Source: Motiliproteus sp036960175
GTDB taxonomy: Bacteria > Pseudomonadota > Gammaproteobacteria > Pseudomonadales > Balneatricaceae
NCBI GenBank assembly: GCA_036960175.1
Contig: JBALWH010000002.1
Location: 62,001-126,000, forward strand
Direction: 5' to 3'
Length of the DNA: 64,000 bases
Shown: piece after piece, positions 9,511 through 18,603 of the stretch
How positions within the stretch are numbered: the first letter of the stretch is position 1
Layout of the letters: each line of letters starts with the position of its first letter
Position numbers and translations under genes: made by a program
The notes under the pieces: model-generated
The model's database searches: none
Told to the model about the DNA's origin: nothing
Seen by the model: only the letters and a program-made list of their open reading frames with translations

Positions 9511-12500
9511 ATGAACTTGTTTATCACGCGACAGCTAGCCGGCACAGCTACTTTAATGGTAGTGGTGGGGGCCGTATCAGCAGGGTCAATTTCTCAAGTC
9601 CCCCTCACTTTAAGCAGTGATACCGACCCGAATATTATGTTTCTAATCGATAGTTCGGGGTCGATGCAGAATATCGTGCCGGATTCGCCTTATGATTCCA
9701 GCACCACTTATGAGTGTAGTGGGACCGCGATAGCTGCCGGAGCGTCGATTGATATTCGAGTAGGTTCGGACGGAGTGCCTTATTTTAATGATGGCTCCAG
9801 CGATTATGACTGGGGAACTCCAGGTGTTGATCTTGCTCTTCCTGCGTTGAATGTTCGTTGTTTCGTTCCAGCTTCGAATTACAACGCAAGACTTTATGGT
9901 GAGTCTGCCGCCGCGCCTTATGTGCCTGAGGGCTATTTGGCTGCGCAGTATACGGGTAACTATCTTAATTGGTATTTTGGTTCCGATGTCGCTGGTACCA
10001 ATTATGGCTCTTCATCCCCGGATTGGGGGACAGGAACGATTAGAAATAAGCCGTTAACTGAAAGGCGGATGGAGATTGCTCAATCTACGGCGAATAATTT
10101 GATCGGCTCGCTGAGTGATGTCCGAGTGGGACTGGCAACATACAGTGGAATTGACGGGGCAGAAATTAATATAGGTGTAGCGGATATCGCCAGCAATAGT
10201 GCTCCTATGATAACCGCTATTAACGCGATTTCTCCCAATGACGCAACGCCTCTGGCTGAAGCTTTATTAGATATAGGGCGCTATTTTGTCGGACAAGAAG
10301 ATCGGGACACTCCTATTCCTGCTGCAAGCTCCCTATCGCAGCATGACCCTTTAACATCTTGCACGGTCAATGGTCAGTACACAGGGAGCTTTACCTTGCA
10401 TCCTGATGGTACTCCAGCAACCAAGACGCTTTTTGAGCTGTTTGAGGGTGCTGCTCCTCAGATGAACTCGGTCGACCTGGAATCTCCAATCTGTCATTAC
10501 TGTCAGAAAAACTTTGTGATTTTGCTGACGGATGGCCGTCCTACACAGGATCAAACAATACCAACCCCTTTGGAAGATTATGATGGCGATTGTGCAGGGG
10601 CATCCCCTGCTTGCGATACCCACGATCGTAAAGGGCCTGCTACAAATTACGAAGATGATAGCCTTGACCCCAGTGATTATCTCGACGATGTTGCTAAAGC
10701 ATTATATGAGATCGATCTAAGGCCCGATATTGATGATGCTAACGGTGATGAAATCGTTAATAATATTGTCACTTACACTATCGGTTTTGCCGACGCTCAG
10801 GTGATTAATGATCCTCTGATGCAAGATACGGCAACCAATGGTGGCGGTGAATTTTTAGCTGCCTCCAACGCAGGAGCTTTGAGTAGCGCTTTAAATGCCG
10901 CGATCAACGATATCCAGGAACAGATTTCTTCAGCTTCAGCCCTGACCGCCAGCTCCACTCGCCTGGATACCTCCACCTTTGTGTTCCAGTCATTGTTTAA
11001 TAGTGGTAACTGGAGTGGTCAACTGCTGGCCAAACCGGTGAATTCTAATGGCACACTAGGGACTGAGGCATGGGATGCTGCTGCGCAGATACCTGCCCAC
11101 GGTAGCCGTAACATTGTTTCCTGGGATAGCGCGACCTCAGCGGGCTTTGATTTTAACGTCACCAATATCTCCACCATTCTGGCATCGATCGCCACTATCG
11201 ATGACGATGAGGTTAACTACTTACGGGGTGATACCCGAAAGGAGCTGCAGTCAGGCGGCACCTTGCGTAATCGCCCTGTTGTCAGTGGTGCAATCAGAGT
11301 GCTGGGGGATATCATCAATTCTAATCCAGTCTTCGTCAGCCATGAAAATTTTGGTTATGAAAAACTGGGTGGGTCGCTAGGTTCCGCCTATGCTGCGTTC
11401 CGCTCTACGACCTCCTATGCCAACCGCAAACCGATGATATACGTCGGTGCAAATGATGGGATGCTGCATGGATTTTATCTAGGCCGAGATACCAACGGGG
11501 ATAACGTACTGGAGGCTGATACGGATACGACTCAGCCGGGTGCAGAGGTTTTGGCTTATATTCCCAAGGCGGTTTACAGCAATTTGGAGTCTCTGACAGA
11601 GTCGACCTATAGCCACAAATATTTTGTTGATGGTTCACCCCATGTCGGTGATGCCTATATTGATCCAGATGGAGACCCGAGTATCGCTACGACTAAGGCA
11701 TGGCGCTCAGTATTGGTCAGCACGACTGGCGCGGGAGGGAAAGGCGTCTTTGCACTGGATGTAACGACACCGAGTTCTTTCTCGGCTGCCAATGTACTGT
11801 GGGAGGTTGATGATACCACCACCACTGATGATTTTTCCGACATGGGGACCACTATCGGAGAGGTGACTATCGTCGGCTTAGAAAATGGTCAGTGGGCAGC
11901 GGTGTTTGCCAACGGCTATAACAGCAGTACTGGCAAAGCGGTGATCTATGTAGTTGATCTTGAGGATGGCTCAATCATTAAGAGCTTCGATTCGTTGACT
12001 ACGGGGAACGGCATGTCTACTCCCGTTGCCGTCGATACAGATGGAAATCTAAAAGCAGATACAATCTATGCTGGGGATCTGAAAGGTAACCTCTGGAAGA
12101 TTGATATCAGCAGCAGTAGTGCTAGCCAGTGGGACTTTTCTCATCCTACAAGCGGACCAGGGAATCCTGAACCGCTATTTATCGCGACGAATGGCATCGT
12201 CCAACCCATCACCGCAAAACCTCAGGTTGGCAAACACTCTGATGGAGGTTTTATGGTGTATTTTGGTACCGGTAAATATTATGAAACTGGCGACAATGAT
12301 GTGCCTGTAACCCCGCAAATACAGACCTTTTATGGTATTCGTGATCATAGTGATGCGCAGGTCAACAGTGATCGTACTGAGCTGGTTGCCCAGACTATTC
12401 TTGCTGAAGACACTGCCTTCGGATTTAAGATCCGTGTTACCAGTGACACTGCAGCAGGCGTGGGTGAGACCAAGGGCTGGTATTTAAATTTGCAGTCCCC

Positions 12501-12924
12501 CAGTACTAATGGGCAAGGCGAGCGTGTTATCAATGCCCCTATTCTGCGCGGTGACCGAGTGCTGTTTACTACATTGATACCGGATGCGGATGTCTGCGGT
12601 GTAGGCGGTTCCGGCTGGTTGATGGAGCTGGAGGCACAGACGGGGCAGCGACTAACGGTGCCGCCTTTTGATCTTAACGACGATGGTTCCTTTAATAACA
12701 CCGATAAGGTTTCAATTGTTGATCTAAATAATGACGGGAGCTATGACTTAACTAATGTGTCCGGTATTCAAAAGGCAGGGCTGGGTATCATTGATAATCC
12801 GGTCATATTGGAGTCAGGTTCCAGCGACGTTAAAATCATGAGTGGTTCCAGTGGTGATACTCAGGCGGTTGGTGAGTCAAACAGCACCAGTAGCGGCCGA
12901 CAGGCTTGGCAGCAATTGAAGTAG
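9511..12924 (+). CDS. pilY1: Type IV pilus tip adhesin/assembly protein PilY1
   Basis: Large secreted pilus-tip protein needed for pilus extension, adhesion and surface sensing; 1137 residues from the ATG at 9511. A TTG at 9490 and a GTG at 9499 are weaker alternatives. A signal peptide occupies about residues 1-24. The N-terminal von Willebrand A domain has a complete MIDAS motif, D47-S-S49-G-S51, and FVILLTDGRP. The C-terminal half is the PilY1 beta-propeller domain (MIYVGANDGMLHGF, VFALDVTTP). A calcium loop D842-x-D844-x-N846-x-x-x-D850 precedes YAGDLKGNLWKID, matching the regulatory site known in Pseudomonas aeruginosa PilY1. Further DxNxD-type loops are near residue 1054 and in the following repeat. 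Confidence 0.95.
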   Translation: MNLFITRQLAGTATLMVVVGAVSAGSISQVPLTLSSDTDPNIMFLIDSSGSMQNIVPDSPYDSSTTYECSGTAIAAGASIDIRVGSDGVPYFNDGSSDYDWGTPGVDLALPALNVRCFVPASNYNARLYGESAAAPYVPEGYLAAQYTGNYLNWYFGSDVAGTNYGSSSPDWGTGTIRNKPLTERRMEIAQSTANNLIGSLSDVRVGLATYSGIDGAEINIGVADIASNSAPMITAINAISPNDATPLAEALLDIGRYFVGQEDRDTPIPAASSLSQHDPLTSCTVNGQYTGSFTLHPDGTPATKTLFELFEGAAPQMNSVDLESPICHYCQKNFVILLTDGRPTQDQTIPTPLEDYDGDCAGASPACDTHDRKGPATNYEDDSLDPSDYLDDVAKALYEIDLRPDIDDANGDEIVNNIVTYTIGFADAQVINDPLMQDTATNGGGEFLAASNAGALSSALNAAINDIQEQISSASALTASSTRLDTSTFVFQSLFNSGNWSGQLLAKPVNSNGTLGTEAWDAAAQIPAHGSRNIVSWDSATSAGFDFNVTNISTILASIATIDDDEVNYLRGDTRKELQSGGTLRNRPVVSGAIRVLGDIINSNPVFVSHENFGYEKLGGSLGSAYAAFRSTTSYANRKPMIYVGANDGMLHGFYLGRDTNGDNVLEADTDTTQPGAEVLAYIPKAVYSNLESLTESTYSHKYFVDGSPHVGDAYIDPDGDPSIATTKAWRSVLVSTTGAGGKGVFALDVTTPSSFSAANVLWEVDDTTTTDDFSDMGTTIGEVTIVGLENGQWAAVFANGYNSSTGKAVIYVVDLEDGSIIKSFDSLTTGNGMSTPVAVDTDGNLKADTIYAGDLKGNLWKIDISSSSASQWDFSHPTSGPGNPEPLFIATNGIVQPITAKPQVGKHSDGGFMVYFGTGKYYETGDNDVPVTPQIQTFYGIRDHSDAQVNSDRTELVAQTILAEDTAFGFKIRVTSDTAAGVGETKGWYLNLQSPSTNGQGERVINAPILRGDRVLFTTLIPDADVCGVGGSGWLMELEAQTGQRLTVPPFDLNDDGSFNNTDKVSIVDLNNDGSYDLTNVSGIQKAGLGIIDNPVILESGSSDVKIMSGSSGDTQAVGESNSTSSGRQAWQQLK

Positions 12925-13013
12925 TCGCCATCGCTAAGTTTGGTGCTTGAGCTATATAGGCGGTTGATATCGATCGCCAGAGGCTAGACAAAAAACAAAA
13001 AGGAAACCTGTAG

Positions 13014-13478
13014 TTGAAAAACAATCGAGGCCGTAACAGCCAAAAAGGGGTCACTCTGTTGGAGCTGATGATCGTGGTAGCGATCATCGGGATTCTCGCC
13101 AGTGTGGCCTACCCCTCCTACCAAGAGTTCGTCAAGCAAGGCCGGCGTGCTGATGCTCAGGGGGCGCTGATGTCCTTTGCCGGGGCTATGGAACGTCATT
13201 TCACGGTAAGCGATAGCTATTGTGGTGCCGGAACCACTACTGAGGCCGATTGCGGTTCTGGTGCTACTCATAAAGGTCCACCGTCAATATTCTCGCAAAC
13301 GAGCCCTGTGGGTAATGGCACCGATGTTTATTACGCCCTTACCATCGCTTCAGTTGGGCCGGCATCGTTTACCATACAGGCGGATCCTGCCGGAGCTCAG
13401 ATCGGCGATGTTTGTGGCTCGATGACTATTGATCATACCGGTGCCCGAGCTGCCGTTGGTACTGACTGCTGGCGATAG
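13014..13478 (+). CDS. pilE: Type IV pilin-like protein PilE
   Basis: Minor pilin PilE, 154 residues. It has a short basic leader and the site KG|VTLLELMIVVAIIGILAS, followed by AYPSYQEFVKQGRRADAQG, the standard PilE N-terminal helix. The C-terminal domain has four cysteines (SYCGAG, ADCGSG, DVCGSM, TDCW), likely forming two disulphides. The start is TTG, supported by AAGGAAA at about 13000-13006. It ends the minor pilin transcript; a strong terminator follows 30 bases later. A pilY2 gene is not present between pilY1 and pilE. Confidence 0.92.
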   Translation: MKNNRGRNSQKGVTLLELMIVVAIIGILASVAYPSYQEFVKQGRRADAQGALMSFAGAMERHFTVSDSYCGAGTTTEADCGSGATHKGPPSIFSQTSPVGNGTDVYYALTIASVGPASFTIQADPAGAQIGDVCGSMTIDHTGARAAVGTDCWR

Positions 13479-13508
13479 CCGATACACACCAAATATTCGA
13501 CTACACTG

Positions 13509-13538
13509 AAAACCGACTTATGGATAAGTCGGTTTTTT
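13509..13538 (+). terminator. Rho-independent terminator after the minor pilin operon
   Basis: A perfect 12-bp stem (AAAACCGACTTA, loop TGGA, TAAGTCGGTTTT) ends in a run of six T. It separates pilE from the second FimT-like gene. Confidence 0.93.
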
Positions 13539-13606
13539 CGTTTATGGGGCTTATTAAGCTCTTCTAAACCCACATTGAACTGTCAAGGAATGACGGGAGT
13601 GTTGCC

Positions 13607-14200
13607 ATGTGCAAGGATGCACGAGGATTTTTTGCGGATCCGTTTTCATTATCTGTGGGCCATCAGTATGGTCTGTCGTTAACAGAATTACTCATTACTC
13701 TGGGGCTAACGGCAACGCTTTCCACCGTTGGCCTGCAGAGTTTTCAATATCAGGTGGCGGCTGCCAAGGCCGATGTCGTTGTTGGTAACCTAAGAACAAC
13801 ATTAGCATTAGCTCGCAGTGAGGCCATTACCCTCGACGCAAGTGTGGTGCTTTGCCGAAAAACTGATAACAGCGTTGCCTGTGCGGGATCTTCCTCCCGT
13901 GGCCGGCCACAATGGCGGCAGGGTTGGTTGTTGTTTCAGGACGTTGATGAGGATCGGCTGTATGATGCTGATCAGGGCGATATATTGATGAGGGTTTATC
14001 CCAGCATCGATTCTGGTTTTATCCTTAAATGGAATCGAGGGGATTTTATTGCTTATCAGGGTTCGGGTACTCTAGATTCTCTCAACGGCACCTTCTGCCT
14101 CTTCAGTCTAAGCGCTGAGTTAGGGCTTAATCGAGAATTAAAGATTCCTTTTACCGGTCGAGTTCGTATGACATCAGGTGAATGCAGTTATGAGCTGTGA
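13607..14200 (+). CDS. fimT: GspH/FimT-family pseudopilin (FimT-like)
   Basis: Second GspH/FimT-family protein at the distal end of the pilus cluster, 197 residues. The prepilin site is YG|LSLTELLITLGLTATLST with Glu5. FimT features follow: LRTTLALARSEAI, a cysteine pair around VVLCRKTDNSVACAG, and the C-terminal TGRVRM. The N-terminal leader before the glycine is unusually long (about 22 residues). It lies after a strong terminator and before thiO, so it is transcribed apart from the main cluster. In Pseudomonas fimT also neighbours the thiO-like gene. FimT proteins have been linked to DNA uptake, but nothing here shows that directly. Confidence 0.8.
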   Translation: MCKDARGFFADPFSLSVGHQYGLSLTELLITLGLTATLSTVGLQSFQYQVAAAKADVVVGNLRTTLALARSEAITLDASVVLCRKTDNSVACAGSSSRGRPQWRQGWLLFQDVDEDRLYDADQGDILMRVYPSIDSGFILKWNRGDFIAYQGSGTLDSLNGTFCLFSLSAELGLNRELKIPFTGRVRMTSGECSYEL

Positions 14201-14289
14201 TTGGACCTACCGTTATTGGATAGTTGGCAGTGGTTGCTGGGCTGATTATTGTGGCAATCTGTAAGCCTGAAAGGAGACGCAAAAAAGCG

Positions 14290-15402
14290 ATGAGTATTGC
14301 TGATGTAGTGATAGTAGGCGGTGGAGTGATTGGCATGCTGACCGCAAGGGAGTTGGCAGCTAACGGATCAACTGTGACGCTTATCGACAAAGGTGAGCTG
14401 GCCTCAGAGGCGTCCTGGGCGGGTGGTGGTATTGTTTCGCCGCTATATCCTTGGCGTTATTGTGATGGCGTTACGGCTCTGGCCAGTTGGTCGCAAAATA
14501 GCTATATCGATCTTTGTCAGCATCTTAAAGACGAGACTGGAGTGGATCCAGAGCTACGTCAGAAAGGCTTGCTGATGCTGTCTGTTGAAGATAAGCAGGA
14601 GGCGCTGGATTGGGCGCACCGCTATCAACGACCACTGGAAGAAGTTGCTGGCGATTTTGTCTATCAGCGCGAACCCAGTTTAAAAAAAGGCATAGAGTCT
14701 GCGCTTTGGATGCCGAAGGTTTGTAGTGTCCGTAATCCCCGCTTGGGGCAGTCGCTAAAGCTTAGTCTTGACTCTTGCAGCAAGGTTTCTTTGCGACCTT
14801 TTTGCCCCATGCTCTCGCTGGCGTTCGAGGGGCAGACAGTTGTTGGTGTAAATACCCCCTCTGGAGTCATACCGGCCGGGAAAGTGATTCTGTGTGCCGG
14901 TGCCTGGAGCGGTGAGCTCGCGCAGCAGCTAAATTTGGACTTACCGGTGCAGCCCGTCAAAGGGCAGATGCTGTTATTCAGGGCAGTACCCGGACTGCTG
15001 GATCGTGTGGTACTGGACAGTGGCCGCTATCTGATACCGCGGCAGGATGGTCGTATTCTGGTTGGCAGTACCCTGGAGTTTAAAGGTTTCAGTAAGCAGA
15101 CTACCGAAGAGGCATATCAGAGCCTCTACCAATCGGCTCTTGCCATTATGCCCGCTTTAGCGGACCACCCAGTAGAGGCGCAATGGGCTGGTTTACGGCC
15201 GGGATCACCCAGTGGTATTCCTTATATCGGAGAAATTCCAGAGTATCGGAATCTGTTTGTAAATGCCGGGCATTTCCGCAACGGGCTGGTATTGGCACCC
15301 GCTTCCTGTCGTTTGGCTGCTGACCTGTTATTGGGTCGGCCGACAATTATCGATCCAGCGCCATACAGTTATGAGGCGCCAAGATTGGATCGCATGCATT
15401 GA
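14290..15402 (+). CDS. thiO: Glycine oxidase ThiO
   Basis: FAD-dependent glycine oxidase that supplies dehydroglycine for thiazole synthesis in thiamine biosynthesis; 370 residues. The dinucleotide fold is at the N-terminus (DVVIVGGGVIGMLTAREL), followed by ASEASWAGGGIVSPLYPW, a ThiO hallmark. C-terminal motifs are WAGLRPGSPSGIPYIGEIP and GHFRNGLVLAP. The ATG at 14290 starts the FAD fold directly; AAGGAG at 14271-14276 lies 13 bases upstream, rather far. A TTG at 14224 would add an unrelated extension. No thiG or thiS lies beside it. Confidence 0.9.
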   Translation: MSIADVVIVGGGVIGMLTARELAANGSTVTLIDKGELASEASWAGGGIVSPLYPWRYCDGVTALASWSQNSYIDLCQHLKDETGVDPELRQKGLLMLSVEDKQEALDWAHRYQRPLEEVAGDFVYQREPSLKKGIESALWMPKVCSVRNPRLGQSLKLSLDSCSKVSLRPFCPMLSLAFEGQTVVGVNTPSGVIPAGKVILCAGAWSGELAQQLNLDLPVQPVKGQMLLFRAVPGLLDRVVLDSGRYLIPRQDGRILVGSTLEFKGFSKQTTEEAYQSLYQSALAIMPALADHPVEAQWAGLRPGSPSGIPYIGEIPEYRNLFVNAGHFRNGLVLAPASCRLAADLLLGRPTIIDPAPYSYEAPRLDRMH

Positions 15403-15408
15403 ATCGCA

Positions 15409-15424
15409 CCAGCCTTCGGGCTGG
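15409..15424. terminator. Hairpin between convergent thiO and nadE
   Basis: CCAGCC-TTCG-GGCTGG forms a 6-bp stem with a stable tetraloop 7 bases after the thiO stop. No T-run follows on either strand, so termination is only a possibility. Confidence 0.4.
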
Positions 15425-15452
15425 CGCTGCTACGCGTAGTCATTTCAACTAA

Positions 15453-15501
15453 TGCTAGTTGCTAGTTGCTAGTTGCTAGTTGCTAGTTGCTAGTTGCTAG
15501 T
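15453..15501. repeat. Heptanucleotide tandem repeat TGCTAGT x7
   Basis: Seven uninterrupted copies of TGCTAGT lie between the convergent genes thiO and nadE. The nadE stop codon (complement of 15497-15499) is inside the last copy. Because 7 is not a multiple of 3 and CTAG is palindromic, the array places TAG stops in all six frames. It looks like a simple-sequence repeat made by slippage. Confidence 0.98.
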
Positions 15502-16327
15502 CGTAAATGGTGGGGGTTGGCTGGCGTTTGTGCTGGGTCTTGGTATAGATGTCGATAAGACGTTCTTCCACCGTGGGTGTTATCGTCCGTCCTTCTAAAA
15601 AATCATCGATTTCGTCGTAGCTGAGGCCAAGGGCGGCCTCGTCTGTTTTTGATGGGCTCAGGCACTCTAGGTCCGCTGTCGGGGCTTTTACGACTAGATC
15701 TGCAGGTGCTCCAAGAGTGTTAGCCAGTTGTCGTACCTGACGCTTGCTGAGGCCGAAAAGTGGAGCTAGATCGCAGGCACCATCCCCGTGCTTGGTATAA
15801 AACCCGGTGATATTTTCCGCCGAATGATCGGTCCCTAATACCAGTCCTCCTAACAGGCCGGCAATTTCGTACTGGATAACCATGCGGGTACGTGCTTTCA
15901 CGTTGCCTTTGACGAAGTCGATGGCGGTGTCGGTGGCCGAAAGTAAGCCTTGCGCCTTCATTGATCCTAATGTTTCTTCATGAGCGCTATCGGCGCCCAG
16001 TTTTACGTTGACTGACAGGCTGACGCTGGGGCGAATGAATTCAAGGGCTGTTTGGGCATCATGTTCATCGGCTTGTACGCCATAAGGTAGGCGAACCGCC
16101 ACAAATTGATATTGTTCGCCGCTTTCCTTCGTTAGCTGTTCTACCGCCAGCTGCGCCAGACGACCGCAGGTCGAGGAGTCGACACCGCCGCTAATGCCTA
16201 GCACTAAGTGTTTTAACCCAGCCTGTTGTAGCTGTTTTTTGATGAAATCTACCCGGCGGGCAATTTCATGCTGCGGATCTATGTCCGGCAGGACTCTCAT
16301 TTCACTAAGGATAGTGGCGCGATCCAT
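15497..16327 (-). CDS. nadE: NH3-dependent NAD(+) synthetase
   Basis: Last step of NAD synthesis: amidation of deamido-NAD using ammonia and ATP. The 276-residue product is the short form without a glutaminase domain. The PP-loop is LGISGGVDSSTCGRLAQLA near residue 43. Other family blocks are VRLPYGVQADEHDAQ, FVKGNVKARTRMV, GTDHSAENITGFYTKHGDGACD and KAPTADLECLSPSKTDE. AGAGG sits 6 bases before the ATG on the minus strand. The last codons and the stop run into the TGCTAGT repeat, so a change in repeat number would not lengthen the protein. Confidence 0.96.
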   Translation of the reverse strand: MDRATILSEMRVLPDIDPQHEIARRVDFIKKQLQQAGLKHLVLGISGGVDSSTCGRLAQLAVEQLTKESGEQYQFVAVRLPYGVQADEHDAQTALEFIRPSVSLSVNVKLGADSAHEETLGSMKAQGLLSATDTAIDFVKGNVKARTRMVIQYEIAGLLGGLVLGTDHSAENITGFYTKHGDGACDLAPLFGLSKRQVRQLANTLGAPADLVVKAPTADLECLSPSKTDEAALGLSYDEIDDFLEGRTITPTVEERLIDIYTKTQHKRQPTPTIYD

Positions 16328-16490
16328 GATTCTACCTCTTACCGTAACTTTCGCAGATATTATGTGTGCTGGGCAATTTTAGCGCTGATTTGAGGCTATC
16401 TAAAATGACTGTTGCTGCCGGCCGCTGCAACCTTCATTGGTGTGCGGCCGGGGTTGGAGCGGGATGGGCGATAATCAGTTGGGTCGACAC

Positions 16491-17435
16491 TCAGTCGAAT
16501 ATTCCAAAAGTCCCGCGGCTGAACCAGGAACGCTCCTCTTCTGCTTTGTTGTTAGCAGAGGGCTTTGGTTTTTTCTTGGTCTTTTTCGGCTGCGTTGTTG
16601 CTTTATTCTGTTGACCCTCTTCGCCGAACAAGCCGAAGGTGGCGGTATTTAGCATCGAGCGGTTGTTGTTCTCATCGACGTCTAGGGTTTTTCCGTAGTT
16701 CGGGAAGTTGCTATTCAATACTTGCTGGGCATGGCTAGCCTGATCATGCAGTTCTAGCTCGGTGTAGGCTAATACCATGACCGCCAGTGCATCGGGTACC
16801 GATGGTGTTTCCTGGTAGTTTTCCACTACATAGCGTCCCCGATTTGCTGCCGCAATATAGGCGCCACGGCGAATATAGTAACGTGCTACGTGAATTTCAT
16901 AGGCGGATAGCTGGTTCTTTAGGGACAGCATCCGGCCGCGGGCATCGGGCGCATATTGGCTAGTAGGGTAGCGGTTCAGCAACGTAGAGAAATCCCCGAA
17001 CGCATCTCTAGCAGCGCCGGGATCTCGTTCTGATGGGTCGGTCGGTAGAAAACGTGTGGTCAGGCTTTTGTCCGCTTCATAGTTAGTAAGGCCGCGTAGA
17101 TAGTAAGCGTAGTCAATATTGTCATGCTGAGGATGCAGGCGGATAAAACGGTCGGCAGAGGCGATTGCTTCAGGTGCTTTAGATGACCTGTAGTAAGCGT
17201 AAATGAGTTCAAGCTGTGCCTGCTCGGAGTAGCGCCCAAAGGGGTAACGGGATTCCAGCATTTCCAGCTTATCTATAGCGACGCCCCATTCACTCGTTTC
17301 AAAAGCGGACATCGCTTCTTCGAATAGCTCCGTTTCCGGGATGTCGAAGAATTTCTCGTCATCAAGACCGAATAGCGAGCAGGCACTGGTGAGGCCGATG
17401 AGAGTCGCCAATAAAAGGGCTTTGAAGATGCGCAT
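16491..17435 (-). CDS. bamD: Outer membrane assembly lipoprotein BamD
   Basis: Essential lipoprotein of the BAM complex that inserts beta-barrel proteins in the outer membrane. The signal peptide ends in a lipobox LTSAC, with Cys19 the lipidated residue. TPR repeats cover roughly residues 35-240, including LESRYPFGRYSEQAQLELIY and YAYYLRGLTNYE, which match BamD. At 314 residues it is longer than E. coli BamD (245) because of a low-complexity basic tail rich in Lys, Pro and Thr, followed by SWFSRGTFGIFD. It is divergent from rluD, the usual arrangement. Confidence 0.94.
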   Translation of the reverse strand: MRIFKALLLATLIGLTSACSLFGLDDEKFFDIPETELFEEAMSAFETSEWGVAIDKLEMLESRYPFGRYSEQAQLELIYAYYRSSKAPEAIASADRFIRLHPQHDNIDYAYYLRGLTNYEADKSLTTRFLPTDPSERDPGAARDAFGDFSTLLNRYPTSQYAPDARGRMLSLKNQLSAYEIHVARYYIRRGAYIAAANRGRYVVENYQETPSVPDALAVMVLAYTELELHDQASHAQQVLNSNFPNYGKTLDVDENNNRSMLNTATFGLFGEEGQQNKATTQPKKTKKKPKPSANNKAEEERSWFSRGTFGIFD

Positions 17436-17632
17436 GAAAGCAGAATCCTATGATATTTCGACTTCAGGCTTCTCTGCTGTCGAGTGGAGTTTCGGTTATA
17501 CTGTGCAAACGCTTGTGAATGCCCTAGCTATGACTAACTGCATTCCAAGGGGCACCATTTAAACACAGAGTTTTAGCTGAATCCAAAGTATGCCTAGGAA
17601 TCGGCCCGTAGTTTCACTGAACAAGGTAATTC

Positions 17633-18598
17633 ATGTCCGAAGAAATCAAATTATCCGCCCAGGTTCCATTTGAACTCGGTGGATATCGTCTGGATCAGGC
17701 GATGGCCAAAATGTTCCCAGACTATTCAAGATCTAGATTGCAAAGTTGGATCAAAGACGGTGATCTGTTAGTGGACGGAAAACCGATGCGCACCCGGGAT
17801 AAGTTGCAGGGTGGCGAGCAGGTGGTGGTTGAAGTTCAGCTAGAAGCACAAGAACGCTGGAAGCCGCAGGCGATCGAACTTGATGTGGTTTATGAGGATG
17901 ACCATATTATCATCATCAATAAACCCACCGGTCTGGTAGTACATCCGGCCGCCGGTCATCACGATGGCACTTTGCTGAATGCGTTGCTGCACTATTGTCC
18001 TTCGATCGGCACTGTGCCGCGGGCGGGTATCGTTCACCGCCTTGATAAGGACACCACGGGATTGATGGTGATTGCGAAAACCATTGAAGCACAAACTGAA
18101 TTAGTGTCTCAGTTGCAGGACCGCTCCATGGGTCGTGAGTATGAGGCCGTTGTTCAGGGCTTGATGACTGGCGGTGGTCAAGTTGATGAGCCGATGGGAC
18201 GACATCCCAAGAATCGACAGAAGATGTCAGTGTCGCCAACGGGCAAAGAAGCGGTTACTCACTACCGGGTGGTGAAAAAGTTCAGGGGGCATACGCATAT
18301 CCGCCTGAAGCTGGAAACCGGGCGAACGCACCAGATTCGGGTGCATATGAGTTATATTAACTACCCCTTGGTGGGAGATCCTACTTATGGGGGCAGGTTC
18401 CGGCAGCCGAAGGGTATTTCTCCAGAGCTGCAAGAAGCTTTAAGGGGGTTTAAGCGCCAGGCCCTACATGCCAAAAAATTAGAACTCTGGCATCCGTTTA
18501 GCGGTGAGCTGGTGAGCTGGGAAGTGGATTTGCCGGAAGATATGCAAGAGTTGCTGGGTATCATGTCCGCTGATGCTAAAAATTTGGACCAGGACTGA
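17633..18598 (+). CDS. rluD: 23S rRNA pseudouridine(1911/1915/1917) synthase RluD
   Basis: Converts uridines 1911, 1915 and 1917 of helix 69 in 23S rRNA to pseudouridine. The 321-residue product has an N-terminal S4 RNA-binding domain (about residues 15-75, SRLQSWIKDGDLLVDG). The RluA-type catalytic domain follows with HRLDKDTTGLMV, whose Asp is the nucleophile. The GRTHQIRVHM and YPLVGDPTYGG motifs are present. It is divergent from bamD and followed 5 bases later by pgeF, the standard rluD-pgeF(-clpB) order. Confidence 0.95.
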   Translation: MSEEIKLSAQVPFELGGYRLDQAMAKMFPDYSRSRLQSWIKDGDLLVDGKPMRTRDKLQGGEQVVVEVQLEAQERWKPQAIELDVVYEDDHIIIINKPTGLVVHPAAGHHDGTLLNALLHYCPSIGTVPRAGIVHRLDKDTTGLMVIAKTIEAQTELVSQLQDRSMGREYEAVVQGLMTGGGQVDEPMGRHPKNRQKMSVSPTGKEAVTHYRVVKKFRGHTHIRLKLETGRTHQIRVHMSYINYPLVGDPTYGGRFRQPKGISPELQEALRGFKRQALHAKKLELWHPFSGELVSWEVDLPEDMQELLGIMSADAKNLDQD

Positions 18599-18603
18599 AG
18601 CAG

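Noticed and set aside
15453..15501. Possible CRISPR or attachment site
   Set aside because: Seven-base units without spacers and no cas, integrase or tRNA gene nearby; it is a simple tandem repeat.
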